Below are positions 33,066 to 41,925 of a stretch of DNA of 41,925 nt, piece by piece. The notes under the pieces are model-generated. The model saw only the letters and a program-made list of their open reading frames with translations. It was not told the origin of the DNA and made no database searches. A program made the translations under genes and the position numbers. This DNA comes from Flavobacteriales bacterium (GTDB lineage Bacteria; Bacteroidota; Bacteroidia; Flavobacteriales; BACL11), in NCBI GenBank assembly GCA_018647945.1, contig JABGSE010000019.1:1-41925 (forward strand), read 5' to 3'. The number at the start of each line of letters is the position of its first letter. Position 1 is the first letter of the stretch.

Positions 33066-33872
33066 ATGCTTTATAAAATTACCTATTATATCTTTAAACT
33101 GTTTCCAAGATTAAAGAGATGGTTTTGGAAAAAGTGGTATACTATTTTTGCTAATAAAGTTTCAAATCCTGATTTACGATTTATGAATTATGGATATTAT
33201 TCTGATGATTTAAATATAGAATTAAGTGCAGAAGAAGAGAAAGACAGGTATTCCATTCATTTATATCATCATGTTGCTTCTCAAATTAATTTAACAGGAT
33301 TAAAAGTTTTAGAAGTTGGTTCTGGTAGAGGAGGTGGATGTTCGTATGTTAGCAGATACTTGAAGCCATCTGAAATGTATGGAATTGATATTTCTCCTTC
33401 AGCAGTAGATATTTGTAATAATATTTATAATATTGATAATTTAACTTTTAAAGTGGGTGATTCCGAAAATTTACCTTTTGAAGACAATACTTTTGATGCG
33501 GTAATAAATGTAGAATCTTCACATTGTTACGCTTCAATGGATAAATTTATTCAGGAAGTCTCTAGAGTGTTGAAGCCAAATGCTTATTTTCTTTTTTGTG
33601 ATTTAAGAAGGGATATTTATATTCAGGAAATGATGGATTCAATAAACTCTAATGGATTGAAATTAATTTCTAAAACTAATATTTCAACCAATATAATTGA
33701 AGCGACAATTAGAATGTCTACAGATAGAAAAGAATCAATTAATAAACTAAAATCTGGTTGGTTCAGAAATGTTTTAGAATCTTTTGCAGCTGTAGAAGGG
33801 AGTAAAGTTCATCAATCATTTGAAGATGGATATCTTCATTATATTAGTGCTTATTTTAAAAATAAAAAATAA
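33066..33872 (+). CDS. Class I SAM-dependent methyltransferase
   Basis: A 268-residue methyltransferase with motif I VLEVGSGRGGG (82-91), the acidic residue of motif II in MYGIDIS, GDSENLPFEDNTFDAVINVES (motifs III/IV), and FIQEVSRVLKPNAYFLFCDLR. The N-terminus is basic and aromatic (YYIFKLFPRLKRWFWKKWYTIF), suggesting an amphipathic membrane-contacting helix before the FMNYGYY segment. That layout recalls methyltransferases acting on lipids or polyketides, such as the mycobacterial phthiotriol type, but the substrate is unknown. Coupling to fabI fits a lipid role; this is inference. A strong terminator follows. Confidence 0.85.
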   Translation: MLYKITYYIFKLFPRLKRWFWKKWYTIFANKVSNPDLRFMNYGYYSDDLNIELSAEEEKDRYSIHLYHHVASQINLTGLKVLEVGSGRGGGCSYVSRYLKPSEMYGIDISPSAVDICNNIYNIDNLTFKVGDSENLPFEDNTFDAVINVESSHCYASMDKFIQEVSRVLKPNAYFLFCDLRRDIYIQEMMDSINSNGLKLISKTNISTNIIEATIRMSTDRKESINKLKSGWFRNVLESFAAVEGSKVHQSFEDGYLHYISAYFKNKK

Positions 33873-33877
33873 ATTAT

Positions 33878-33907
33878 AAAAAGGGAGAGTTAATCTCCCC
33901 TTTTTTT
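33878..33907 (+). terminator. Intrinsic terminator of the fabI-methyltransferase unit
   Basis: Stem GGGAGA (33883-33888) / TCTCCC (33894-33899) with loop GTTAA, flanked by an A tract and followed by C and seven T (33901-33907). Its last T is also the first base of the next promoter element. Confidence 0.85.
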
Positions 33908-33914
33908 AATTTTG
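33907..33914 (+). promoter_or_regulatory. Candidate promoter -7 element for the sulfotransferase-like gene
   Basis: TAATTTTG matches TAnnTTTG exactly and ends 5 bases before the ATG at 33920. The -33 region would fall within the preceding terminator stem and holds no TTG. If it is real, the mRNA would begin at or very near the start codon. Confidence 0.42.
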
Positions 33915-33919
33915 GCCAC

Positions 33920-34636
33920 ATGAATAAGATAATTTGTTTGTGGTCATGTCCCAGAAATGTTTCTACTGCTTTAATGTATTCTTTTGCTCAAAGAAAAGAT
34001 ACTAAAGTTTTTGATGAAGCTTTGTATGCTCATTATCTGAAAAGTTCAGGAGCTATTCATCCTGGAAGAGAAGATGTTTTATTGTCTCAAGAAAATAATG
34101 GAAATAAAGTGGTGAAAAATGTAATTCTTAAAAAAAGAGAATTTATCTCATTTCATAAGTTAATGACTCATTTTTTGATAAATATTAATACTGATTTTTT
34201 ATCTGAAGTAATAAATGTTATTTTTATCAGAAATCCAAAAGAAATTATTTTTTCATATTCAAAAGTTATTCCAAATCCTACAATGGATGACATTGGAGTT
34301 GAGAAACAATATAAATTGTATTTGGAACTAGAGAAAAATGGACAGATTCCAATTGTTTTGGATTCTAAATATTTATTGCGAAATCCAGAATTAATATTGA
34401 AAAAACTATGTTCTTTACTTAATATTTCATTTGATAGTAAGATGTTAAAATGGGAGAGAGGAACTAAAGAAGAAGATGGTACTTGGGCGAAATATTGGTA
34501 TGAAAATGTTCATAATTCCACCTCTTTTTTGCCTTATACTGAAAAAGAAATTATTTTAGAAAATAGTAATTTGGAGTTACACGAAAAATGTAAAACTTAT
34601 TATAAATTTTTAACTAATAAATCAATTAAAATATGA
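33920..34636 (+). CDS. Sulfotransferase-fold protein paired with an aminotransferase
   Basis: A 238-residue soluble P-loop protein. Residues 8-18 (WSCPRNVSTAL) match the 5'-phosphosulfate loop of PAPS sulfotransferases, and R104-S112 (RNPKEIIFS) matches the 3'-phosphate loop, so it probably binds PAPS or a similar nucleotide. The rest (HPGRED, VVKNVILKKREFISFHKLMTH, ERGTKEEDGTWAKYWYENVHNSTSF) resembles small sulfotransferase-like proteins encoded beside class IV aminotransferases in various bacteria. The acceptor is unknown; loss of transferase activity cannot be excluded. The start is fixed by the P-loop near the N-terminus. The stop overlaps the aminotransferase ATG by 4 bases (ATGA). Confidence 0.75.
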   Translation: MNKIICLWSCPRNVSTALMYSFAQRKDTKVFDEALYAHYLKSSGAIHPGREDVLLSQENNGNKVVKNVILKKREFISFHKLMTHFLININTDFLSEVINVIFIRNPKEIIFSYSKVIPNPTMDDIGVEKQYKLYLELEKNGQIPIVLDSKYLLRNPELILKKLCSLLNISFDSKMLKWERGTKEEDGTWAKYWYENVHNSTSFLPYTEKEIILENSNLELHEKCKTYYKFLTNKSIKI

Positions 34637-35529
34637 TACAACAATTTGATGAAAGAAATCGAGATATTAAAGTTTGGATAAATGGAGAATTATTTCACAG
34701 AGATGAAGCAAAAGTCTCTGTATTTGATAGTGTGGTGCAAGGAGGAGATTCTGTATGGGAAGGAATTAGAGTGTATGATGGGAGATTATTTTGTTTGGAT
34801 AAACATCTGAATAGATTGATGGAATCTGCAAAAAGTATGGATTTTAAACGAATTCCTTCTGTTGATGAAGTTAAAACAGCAATTTTTGACACCTTAAAAT
34901 CAAATGGAATGAGGAAAGATACTCACATAAGATTGACTCTAACAAGAGGAGAGAAAATAACTTCTGGAATGAATCCAGAATTGAATCAGTTTGGTTGTAC
35001 ATTAATTGTTCTGGCGGAATGGAAATCTTCTATTTATTCTGGTAAGGATCTGACTTTAGTCACTTCAAATATTAGGAGAAATTCACCACTTTGCTTGGAT
35101 TCTAAAATACATCATAATAATTTAATTAATAATATTTTGGCGAAAATTGAGGCAAATCATGCAGGAGTAGATGATGCTATAATGCTAGATTTAAACGGTT
35201 TTGTTGCAGAAACTAATGCTACTAATATTTTTATGATTAAAAACAAGATTGTCTACACTCCATTTCCTACCGCTTGTTTACCAGGAATTACAAGAAGTTT
35301 AATAATTAAACTTTGCCATAAAAACAATATCCCAATTATTGAAAAAGATATTTCAGTAACTGAACTATACAATGCAGATGAAGTATTTACAACAGGAACA
35401 ATGGGAGAGCTTGCTAGAGTAGTAGAAATAGATAAAAGAAAAATAGAAAATATAGGGAATATACTTGAAAAATTACAAAATATTTTCAGAGAACTGACAG
35501 AAAAAGAAGGGGAGAGATTACCCCTCTAA
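34633..35529 (+). CDS. Class IV PLP aminotransferase (branched-chain/D-amino acid type)
   Basis: A 298-residue fold-type IV enzyme related to IlvE, D-amino acid transaminase and aminodeoxychorismate lyase. It has the N-terminal VWINGELFHRDEAKVSVFDS and QGGDSVWEGIRVYDGRLFCLDKHLNRL, the probable PLP lysine K158 in LDSKIHHNNLINNILAK, the class signature FVAETNATNIFMI with E193, TACLPGITR, and FTTGTMGELARVVEID, whose TGT turn holds the cofactor phosphate. Motifs do not decide the substrate. Translational coupling to a sulfotransferase-like protein argues for a special pathway, not general leucine/isoleucine/valine synthesis. Its end overlaps convergent clpC by 12 bases. Confidence 0.85.
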   Translation: MIQQFDERNRDIKVWINGELFHRDEAKVSVFDSVVQGGDSVWEGIRVYDGRLFCLDKHLNRLMESAKSMDFKRIPSVDEVKTAIFDTLKSNGMRKDTHIRLTLTRGEKITSGMNPELNQFGCTLIVLAEWKSSIYSGKDLTLVTSNIRRNSPLCLDSKIHHNNLINNILAKIEANHAGVDDAIMLDLNGFVAETNATNIFMIKNKIVYTPFPTACLPGITRSLIIKLCHKNNIPIIEKDISVTELYNADEVFTTGTMGELARVVEIDKRKIENIGNILEKLQNIFRELTEKEGERLPL

Positions 35530-38067
35530 TTTATCTTTTTCTTTTTTATTTTCTGTTCTTTTTTTCGTTTTGGATACTTTTTTTATTGTTAAAGCGGTTT
35601 TGTCTTTATTTAAGCTGACTTTAATATTATCTCCATCTCCAATTTTACTATTAATTATTTCTTCCGCTAAAGGATCTTCAAAATATTTCTGGATAGCTCT
35701 TTTTAGGGGTCTTGCTCCAAAATTTACATCAAATCCTTTGTCTGCTATAAAGTCTTTTGCTTGTTCAGATATTTTGACTTTATATCCAATTTCTTCAATT
35801 CTTTTCAGGATATCATCCATTTCAATATCAATAATTTTATTGATATCTTCTTTTGAAAGATTATTGAAAATAATGATATCGTCAATTCTATTTAGAAATT
35901 CAGGTGCAAAACTCTTTTTTAGGGATTTCTGTATAATACCCTTAGAATAAGAGTCCATATCATTTTTTCTAGAAGAAGTATTAAACCCAACTCCTTGTCC
36001 AAAATCTTTCAATTGTTTGGAACCAATATTAGAAGTCATAATAATGATAGTGTTTTTGAAACTTACTTTTCTTCCCATGCTATCGGTTAATTGTCCATCA
36101 TCCAAAGCTTGAAGTAGAATGTTGAAAACATCAGGGTGGGCTTTTTCTATTTCATCTAAAAGAATAACAGAATAAGGTTTTCTTCTTACTTTTTCAGTCA
36201 ATTGTCCTCCTTCTTCATATCCAACATATCCTGGAGGAGCTCCAATTAATCTGGAAACAGAAAATTTTTCCATGTATTCACTCATGTCAATTCTGATTAA
36301 AGAATCAGTTGAGTCAAACATTTCTTCAGTTAGGGCTTTTGCTAGTTGTGTTTTTCCAACTCCTGTAGCTCCCAAAAATATAAATGAACCTATAGGTTTA
36401 TTTGGATCTTTTAGTCCTACACGGTTTCTTCTTATTGCTTTTACAATTTTTTCTACCGCTTCATCTTGCCCAATTATTTTTGATTTTAATTTTTTTGGTA
36501 TTTCAATAAGTTTATTGCACTCCTGAGTAGCTATTCTTTGAACCGGGATTCCAGTCATCATAGCAATAACATCAGCAACATTTTCTTCATTTACAATTTC
36601 CTTTTTACTTTTTAATTGAGTTTGCCAAACATCTTTTGCATGTTTCAATTTCGACTCAATATTTTTCTCTCTATCTCTTATATTGGCAGCGTCTTCAAAT
36701 TTTTGCTTTTCTATTGCCTGCAGTTTTTCTTTTTTTGTTTCTTCAAGTTCACCTTCTAAATCGGTTATGTTTTTAGGAACCTCAATATTTGTAATATGAA
36801 CTCTTGATCCAGCTTCATCCATTGCGTCAATAGCTTTGTCTGGTAAAAATCGGTCGTTCATATATCTATTAGATAGACTTACGCAAGCTTCTAAAGCCTC
36901 ATCTGTATAGTCAACATTATGGTGTTCTTCATATCGGTCTTTTATATTCTGTAGTATCTCTATTGTCTCTTCAGGGGTAGTTGGTTCAACAATTACTTTT
37001 TGAAACCTTCTTTCTAATGCTCCATCCTTTTCAATATTTTGTCTGTATTCATCAAGGGTAGTAGCTCCAATACATTGTAGTTCTCCTCTAGCAAGAGCAG
37101 GTTTAAACATGTTAGAGGCATCCAAAGATCCGGACGCTCCTCCAGCTCCAACTAGTGTGTGTATTTCGTCAATGAATAAAATAATATCAGGATTATCGTT
37201 TAATTCTGAGATAATTCCTTTCATTCTTTCCTCAAACTGTCCTCTGTATTTTGTTCCTGCAACAAGAGCTGCTAAATCAAGCATCACTATCTTTTTATTA
37301 AAGAGTATTCGGGAGACTTTTCTTTGTACAATTCTCAGGGCTAATCCTTCTGCAATAGCAGATTTACCAACTCCAGGCTCACCAATTAAAATTGGGTTAT
37401 TTTTCTTTCTCCTGCTTAAAATTTGAGAAACCCTTTCAATTTCTTTATGTCTTCCTACTATTGGGTCTAATCTTCCTTCAATTGCCATTAAAGTTAAGTT
37501 TCTTCCAAAATTATCTAGAGTTGGAGTTTTACTTCTCCTAGTAGATTTCTTTTGAGGAAGGTCCTGATCTTCAAATAAATCGTCATCATTTGTTTGGTCA
37601 TCATCTTCAGGAGTGTCATCAAATTTATTTTGAATATCAAGATATGATTCCAATACTTTTTCGTAGTCAATTCTTAATTTTTTTAAAGTAGTAGAAACAA
37701 TATTATTTTTATCTTTTAAAATTGAAAGTAGTACATGAATTGTTTTCACTTCTTTATCATTCACCTCATTAAGTTCCATAATTGACTTCTGTAGTATTTT
37801 TTCTGCTTGTTTACTAATATTTTGGTTTTTCGCATTGTAATTTACAAATTTTTTCTCGTCAATAGAAACAACTTCTTCAATTATTTTTCTCAAATCATTC
37901 TTGTCTAACCCTAAAATGTTCAACACCTGTATTGCGGAACCTTCTCCTTCTCTTATAATTCCTAGTATCAAATGCTCTACTCCTATACTGTCGTCTCCTA
38001 ACCTTAAAGCTTCTTCTTTTACGTGTTCTAAAACCAATCTCATTCTTTCCGAAAAATTTCCATTCAT
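35518..38067 (-). CDS. clpC: ATP-dependent Clp protease ATPase subunit ClpC
   Basis: ClpC unfolds proteins and feeds them to ClpP. The 849-residue protein has two N-terminal Clp_N repeats (about 1-150), an acidic linker (150-170), a first AAA+ domain with Walker A GEPGVGKS (229-236) and LFIDEIHTLVGAG, a short middle coil with a UVR motif (LQAIEKQKFEDAANIRDREK, about 449-468) typical of ClpC and not of ClpB, and a second AAA+ domain with Walker A GATGVGKT (566-573), RLIGAPPGYVGYEEGG and LLDEIEKAHPDVFN. The GVGF tripeptide in DFGQGVGFN is the ClpP-docking loop. A lysine-rich tail ends it. I found no TAnnTTTG or CtsR-type operator upstream. Confidence 0.95.
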   Translation of the reverse strand: MNGNFSERMRLVLEHVKEEALRLGDDSIGVEHLILGIIREGEGSAIQVLNILGLDKNDLRKIIEEVVSIDEKKFVNYNAKNQNISKQAEKILQKSIMELNEVNDKEVKTIHVLLSILKDKNNIVSTTLKKLRIDYEKVLESYLDIQNKFDDTPEDDDQTNDDDLFEDQDLPQKKSTRRSKTPTLDNFGRNLTLMAIEGRLDPIVGRHKEIERVSQILSRRKKNNPILIGEPGVGKSAIAEGLALRIVQRKVSRILFNKKIVMLDLAALVAGTKYRGQFEERMKGIISELNDNPDIILFIDEIHTLVGAGGASGSLDASNMFKPALARGELQCIGATTLDEYRQNIEKDGALERRFQKVIVEPTTPEETIEILQNIKDRYEEHHNVDYTDEALEACVSLSNRYMNDRFLPDKAIDAMDEAGSRVHITNIEVPKNITDLEGELEETKKEKLQAIEKQKFEDAANIRDREKNIESKLKHAKDVWQTQLKSKKEIVNEENVADVIAMMTGIPVQRIATQECNKLIEIPKKLKSKIIGQDEAVEKIVKAIRRNRVGLKDPNKPIGSFIFLGATGVGKTQLAKALTEEMFDSTDSLIRIDMSEYMEKFSVSRLIGAPPGYVGYEEGGQLTEKVRRKPYSVILLDEIEKAHPDVFNILLQALDDGQLTDSMGRKVSFKNTIIIMTSNIGSKQLKDFGQGVGFNTSSRKNDMDSYSKGIIQKSLKKSFAPEFLNRIDDIIIFNNLSKEDINKIIDIEMDDILKRIEEIGYKVKISEQAKDFIADKGFDVNFGARPLKRAIQKYFEDPLAEEIINSKIGDGDNIKVSLNKDKTALTIKKVSKTKKRTENKKEKDKLEG

Positions 38068-38253
38068 AATAGTTGTTTTTAATCATTAATATTTCACTGC
38101 AATAATTAGTTATTTTTTGGATATGTAATCTGAGACAGGATTTTGTTTTTTCAACAAAAATTGTTCATAACTTACACGGATATTATAACTGTATATTCTG
38201 TCTTAAAATACGGAAATTTCGTTTATTTGTTTCTTTAATAAAAAACTATAAAA
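38068..38253. other. Divergent clpC/gyrA intergenic region
   Basis: 186 AT-rich bases. There is a 7-base hairpin (TTTTGTT / AACAAAA, 38141-38159, loop TTTTC) and a one-mismatch -7 candidate for gyrA, TTTATTTG at 38222-38229, 24 bases before the ATG. No exact TAnnTTTG occurs on either strand, and no RNA gene is recognised. Confidence 0.4.
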
Positions 38254-40851
38254 ATGTCAGAAGGAGAAAAGATTATTCCTATTAATATTGAGGAAGAAAT
38301 GAAGTCAAAGTACATTGATTATTCAATGTCAGTTATTGTGTCGAGAGCTTTACCAGACGTGAGAGATGGATTAAAGCCAGTTCACAGAAGAATTTTATTT
38401 GGAATGCATGAGTTAGGAATTAGATCTTCTTCCTCTTATAAAAAATCAGCCAGAATTGTAGGGGAGGTGCTTGGTAAGTTTCATCCTCATGGTGATACTG
38501 CTGTTTATGACGCAATGGTTCGTATGGCGCAAGAATGGTCCATGCGGTACCAATTAGTTGATGGGCAAGGTAACTTTGGTTCTATTGACGGAGATAACCC
38601 TGCTGCAATGAGATATACTGAGGCTAGAATGAAGAAAACAGCAGAAGATTTACTTGCAGATATTGATAAAGATACAATTGACTGGCAAAATAATTTTGAT
38701 GACTCTTTAAAAGAGCCAACTGTTTTACCATCAAGATTACCAAATTTACTACTAAATGGAGGGACGGGAATCGCAGTAGGTATGGCTACAAATATGCCTC
38801 CTCATAACCTTACTGAAGTTGTTGATGGTACAATTGCTTATATTGAGAAAAGAGGGGAGATTGAAATTTCTGAATTAATGCAACATGTAAAAGCTCCTGA
38901 TTTCCCAACCGGAGGAACTATTTATGGATATGACGGGGTTCGTTCTGCTTTCGAAACAGGAAGAGGTAGAGTAGTGGTAAGAGGTAAAGTAAGATTTGAA
39001 GAAGCTGGACAAAGGGAAAGAATTATAGTAGATGAAATTCCTTTTATGGTAAACAAATCGGATATGATTAAGAAAACTGCCGATTTAGTAAATAGTAAAA
39101 AAATTGAAGGTATCTCTGATATTAGAGATGAGTCGGACAGAACGGGCATGAGAATAGTTTACGAGCTAAAAAGAGATGCTATTCCAAACATTGTTCTGAA
39201 TAAATTATACAAATACACTCAGTTACAATCCTCTTTCAGTGTCAATAACATTGCTCTTGTAAAAGGGAGACCAAAACTTTTAAATCTGAAACAAATTATT
39301 GGTCACTTTGTAGATCACAGGCATGAGGTTTTGGTAAGGAAAACTAAATTTGAACTTCTTCAAGCAGAAAAAAGAGCTCATATTTTAGAAGGTTTATTAA
39401 TTGCTTTGGACAATTTAGATGCGATTATAAAATTAATTAGAGCTTCTCAGACTCCAGAAGAAGCGAAAAACGGATTAATGTCTAATTTTTCTTTATCTGA
39501 AATTCAAGCAAAAGCAATTCTGGACTTAAGGTTACAAAAACTTACAGGACTAGAAAGAGATAAGATAAAAGAAGAACATGCTGAGTTAATGGGAAGAATT
39601 AAAGGATTACAAGAAATTCTTTCTAATGAAGACTTAAGATACTCTTTACTTGTAGAGGACTTAAAAGAGGTAAGAGAGAAATATGGTGATGAAAGAAGAT
39701 CGAATATTGAATATTCTTCTTCTGAAGTAAGTATAGAAGATATGATACCAAATGATGAAGTTTTAATTACTATTTCTCATTTAGGATATATTAAAAGAAC
39801 TTCTCTTTCTGAATACAGATCACAAGGTAGAGGAGGAGTAGGAAGCAAAGGAGCTACAACTAGAGATCAGGATTTTGTGGAAGAAATGATAATGGCAAAT
39901 AATCATGATTATATGCTTTTCTTTACTGAGCAAGGAAAATGTTTCTGGTTAAAAGTTTATGAAATTCCAGAAGGAAGTAAAACTTCTAAAGGTAGAGCAA
40001 TACAAAACCTAATAAATATACCATCTGATGACAAAGTAATGGCTTACATTAATACAAAAGACCTGAAAGATGAAGAGTATATTAATGAAAATTATATTGT
40101 AATGTGTACTAAAAAAGGTCAAATTAAAAAGACATCTTTAGAACAATATTCAAGACCAAGAACAAACGGAATTAATGCCATAACAATTAGAGAGGGTGAT
40201 CAGTTATTAGAAGCAAAAATGACTAACGGTGAATCTCAAATAATGATGGCAGTTAAATCAGGAAAATGCATTCGATTTGAAGAAGAAAAAGTAAGGTCAA
40301 TGGGTAGAACCGCTTCTGGTGTGAGAGGTATAAGATTAAAAGATGATAATGATGAGGTAATAGGAATGATTTGCGTAAACGATATGGAATCGAGCGTTTT
40401 AGTTGTTGCGGAAAACGGGTATGGTAAGAGGTCTTCAATTGAACAATACAGAATTACAAATAGAGGTGGTAAGGGTGTTAAAACCATAAACATTACTGAA
40501 AAAACTGGTAATCTGATTGAACTTAAAAATGTTACTGATGAAGATGATTTAATGGTTATTAATAAATCTGGAATTACTATCAGAATTGGAGTAGACACTT
40601 TAAGAGAAATGGGTAGAGCAACTCAAGGTGTTAAAATTATTAAATTAAGAGATAATGATTCTATTGCATCTGTTGCTAAAGTTTCTAAATTTAAGCAAGA
40701 GGAAGAAATTGCAGAATTTGATGAAGAGGGAAATCCAATCATATCTGAAGAAGTATCTGAAAATGAGATGGAAAATACTTCAGATTCTTCTGAAAATACA
40801 GAGGAAAATCGAGAAAATAATAACGAAATAAATACAGAAAATGAAGAATAA
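38254..40851 (+). CDS. gyrA: DNA gyrase subunit A
   Basis: GyrA is the DNA-breaking subunit of gyrase, which introduces negative supercoils. The 865-residue protein has the N-terminal [29 protein letters not shown], the quinolone-determining region [17 protein letters not shown] (T82 and D86 at the resistance positions), the catalytic tyrosine Y121 in AAMRYTEAR, and a C-terminal beta-pinwheel with six blades, whose GyrA box QGRGGVG separates it from topoisomerase IV. An acidic glutamate- and asparagine-rich tail (about 810-865) closes the protein. Its last 11 bases overlap the start of the next gene in another frame. Confidence 0.97.
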   Translation: MSEGEKIIPINIEEEMKSKYIDYSMSVIVSRALPDVRDGLKPVHRRILFGMHELGIRSSSSYKKSARIVGEVLGKFHPHGDTAVYDAMVRMAQEWSMRYQLVDGQGNFGSIDGDNPAAMRYTEARMKKTAEDLLADIDKDTIDWQNNFDDSLKEPTVLPSRLPNLLLNGGTGIAVGMATNMPPHNLTEVVDGTIAYIEKRGEIEISELMQHVKAPDFPTGGTIYGYDGVRSAFETGRGRVVVRGKVRFEEAGQRERIIVDEIPFMVNKSDMIKKTADLVNSKKIEGISDIRDESDRTGMRIVYELKRDAIPNIVLNKLYKYTQLQSSFSVNNIALVKGRPKLLNLKQIIGHFVDHRHEVLVRKTKFELLQAEKRAHILEGLLIALDNLDAIIKLIRASQTPEEAKNGLMSNFSLSEIQAKAILDLRLQKLTGLERDKIKEEHAELMGRIKGLQEILSNEDLRYSLLVEDLKEVREKYGDERRSNIEYSSSEVSIEDMIPNDEVLITISHLGYIKRTSLSEYRSQGRGGVGSKGATTRDQDFVEEMIMANNHDYMLFFTEQGKCFWLKVYEIPEGSKTSKGRAIQNLINIPSDDKVMAYINTKDLKDEEYINENYIVMCTKKGQIKKTSLEQYSRPRTNGINAITIREGDQLLEAKMTNGESQIMMAVKSGKCIRFEEEKVRSMGRTASGVRGIRLKDDNDEVIGMICVNDMESSVLVVAENGYGKRSSIEQYRITNRGGKGVKTINITEKTGNLIELKNVTDEDDLMVINKSGITIRIGVDTLREMGRATQGVKIIKLRDNDSIASVAKVSKFKQEEEIAEFDEEGNPIISEEVSENEMENTSDSSENTEENRENNNEINTENEE

Positions 40852-41925
40852 ATTATTATTAGCACTGATTTTTATAAGTGCTTCAGTTTTTGCTCAGGAA
40901 ATTACTGAGCCAACATTAATTAAGAATTGTGGTAGTGGAGAGTTGGATATTTCCTATCAAAAGTGGGAGTTACCTAATGGGTTAACTGTTTTGATTCATG
41001 AAGATCATTCTGATCCAATTGTTCAAGTTCATGTAACTTATCATGTAGGGTCTAACAGGGAAAGTGCTGGTAAGTCTGGGTTTGCACACTTTTTTGAACA
41101 TATGATGTTTCAAGGAAGTGAAAATGTTCCAGACGAAAAGCATTTTAAGATTGTAAGTGATGCTGGAGGTGATATGAATGGAAATACTACCTATGATAGA
41201 ACAGTTTATTTTCAGACAGTTCCATCTAATTATTTGGAGACAGCACTTTGGTTAGAATCTGACAGAATGGGATTTCTTCTAGACGCGGTGACTTCTGAAA
41301 AATTTGAAAACCAAAGAGATGCGGTTACAAATGAAAAATTTCAAAATCAGATTAATCAACCTTATGGATTGAGTTATGAGATTTTGGGTCAGAATTTATA
41401 CCCTCCATCTCATCCGTACAATTGGCCTGTTATTGGATATGTAGATGATTTAGAGAGAGCTGACCTTGAAGACCTAAAAAATTTCTTTTTGAGATGGTAC
41501 GGTCCTAATAATGCTATTTTAACAATTGCTGGAGATGTTAATTCTGCAGAGGTTATGAAAATGGTGAATAAATATTTTGGAACAATTAAAAAAGGACCAA
41601 ATGTTAGAGATTTAAGACCAAATATACCTAGATTAACACAAGATATATATTGCGGCTATACCGACAATATATATCTGCCAATGACTCAGATAGTTTTTCC
41701 AACAGTACCAAACTATCATAAAGATGAAGCGGCTTTAGATATTTTATCGTCATTAATGGGAGAGGGGAGTAATTCTGTTTTCTATAAGAATTTTGTAAAG
41801 TCTGAGAAAGCAATACAAGTTGGAGTACAACATCCTTGTAGAGAGCTTTCTGGTGAATTCCAATTTATAGTTGTGTCTTATCCAAAATGGGGAGAAGATC
41901 AGAATCTGTATTTTAATGAAATTGA
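40841..41925 (+). CDS. Zinc metallopeptidase, M16 family (cut by window end)
   Basis: An open frame starts at the ATG at 40841 and runs past the window end (361 codons seen). It begins with a signal peptide ([19 protein letters not shown]). The inverted zinc motif HxxEH is H83-F-F-E86-H87 in [14 protein letters not shown], with the likely third ligand E165 in NEKFQNQ, 78 residues after H87 as usual for M16. Other conserved parts are [26 protein letters not shown] and LTIAGDV. It is probably a periplasmic or outer-membrane peptidase like other exported M16B/M16A enzymes of Bacteroidota. It overlaps gyrA by 11 bases, suggesting coupled translation. Confidence 0.93.
   Translation, partial: MKNKLLLALIFISASVFAQEITEPTLIKNCGSGELDISYQKWELPNGLTVLIHEDHSDPIVQVHVTYHVGSNRESAGKSGFAHFFEHMMFQGSENVPDEKHFKIVSDAGGDMNGNTTYDRTVYFQTVPSNYLETALWLESDRMGFLLDAVTSEKFENQRDAVTNEKFQNQINQPYGLSYEILGQNLYPPSHPYNWPVIGYVDDLERADLEDLKNFFLRWYGPNNAILTIAGDVNSAEVMKMVNKYFGTIKKGPNVRDLRPNIPRLTQDIYCGYTDNIYLPMTQIVFPTVPNYHKDEAALDILSSLMGEGSNSVFYKNFVKSEKAIQVGVQHPCRELSGEFQFIVVSYPKWGEDQNLYFNEI

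Noticed and set aside
35570-37426. Plus-strand frames opposite clpC (35570-35950, 36272-36526, 37109-37426)
   Set aside because: They are mirror frames of conserved AAA+ coding sequence.
38141-38172. Hairpin-like AT repeats between clpC and gyrA as a possible regulatory RNA or CIRCE-like operator
   Set aside because: Arms are only 7 A/T-dominated bases and match no known heat-shock operator; chance is likely in this composition.
40253-40865. Minus-strand frames at the end of gyrA
   Set aside because: Shadows of the acidic GyrA tail (GAA/AAT codons read backward give serine- and phenylalanine-rich nonsense).

Overview
The window looks like the core chromosome of an AT-rich member of the Bacteroidota, most likely a marine flavobacterium (order Flavobacteriales). 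Several things point there: a divergent rpoZ (Rpb6-type) inside a bamD-rpoZ-coaBC-porD-recN cluster, a DUF2520-UbiA-Maf cluster, bacillithiol synthesis (bshB1), a fused CcsB-CcsA cytochrome c assembly protein, a secreted leucine-rich repeat protein with a type IX secretion C-terminal signal, and repeated TAnnTTTG promoter -7 elements, the form typical of the Bacteroidota primary sigma factor. I see no insertion sequence, prophage, CRISPR array, toxin-antitoxin or defence gene. Genes are packed tightly, no stretch over 300 bases lacks a gene, and many neighbours overlap by 1, 4 or 8-14 bases.

Layout. 1-606: end of lpxB. 603-6364 (minus): operon comA-like / small multidrug export family / aroE / DUF349 / uvrB. 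6450-8974 (plus): glmM-type phosphohexomutase and a cysteine desulfurase. 9079-10116: secreted LRR protein. 10103-15962 (minus): wza, wzc, a PLP sulfur-amino-acid lyase and an NhaC-family transporter, apparently one operon. 16016-18235 (minus): DUF2520, ubiA-like, maf. 18304-22199 (plus): ccsBA and bshB1. 22191-24293 (minus): copper ATPase. 24375-24449: tRNA-His. 24492-27127 (minus): POT peptide transporter and two exported thioredoxin-like proteins. 27293-32197 (plus): bamD, rpoZ, coaBC, porD, recN. 32229-33872: fabI and a methyltransferase. 33920-35529: sulfotransferase-like protein and a class IV aminotransferase. 35518-38067 (minus): clpC. 38254-41925 (plus): gyrA and the start of an M16 peptidase cut by the window end.

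How the genes work together. Most are housekeeping: envelope assembly (lpxB, glmM, bamD, wza/wzc, porD), DNA repair and topology (uvrB, recN, gyrA), proteostasis (clpC), fatty acid synthesis (fabI), CoA synthesis (coaBC), and cytochrome c and copper handling (ccsBA, copA, thioredoxins). A sulfur theme recurs: a phosphosulfolactate synthase-like enzyme, a cysteine desulfurase, a methionine/cystathionine-type lyase beside an NhaC-family transporter, bacillithiol synthesis and a PAPS-type sulfotransferase fold. The least explained parts are the sulfotransferase/aminotransferase pair, the role of ComA in this lineage and the lyase-transporter pair behind wza/wzc. No clearly new biological system is evident; the findings are ranked accordingly.

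Functions come from reading motifs in the translations, without database searches. Promoter calls rest on exact matches to a short motif in AT-rich DNA and are tentative.
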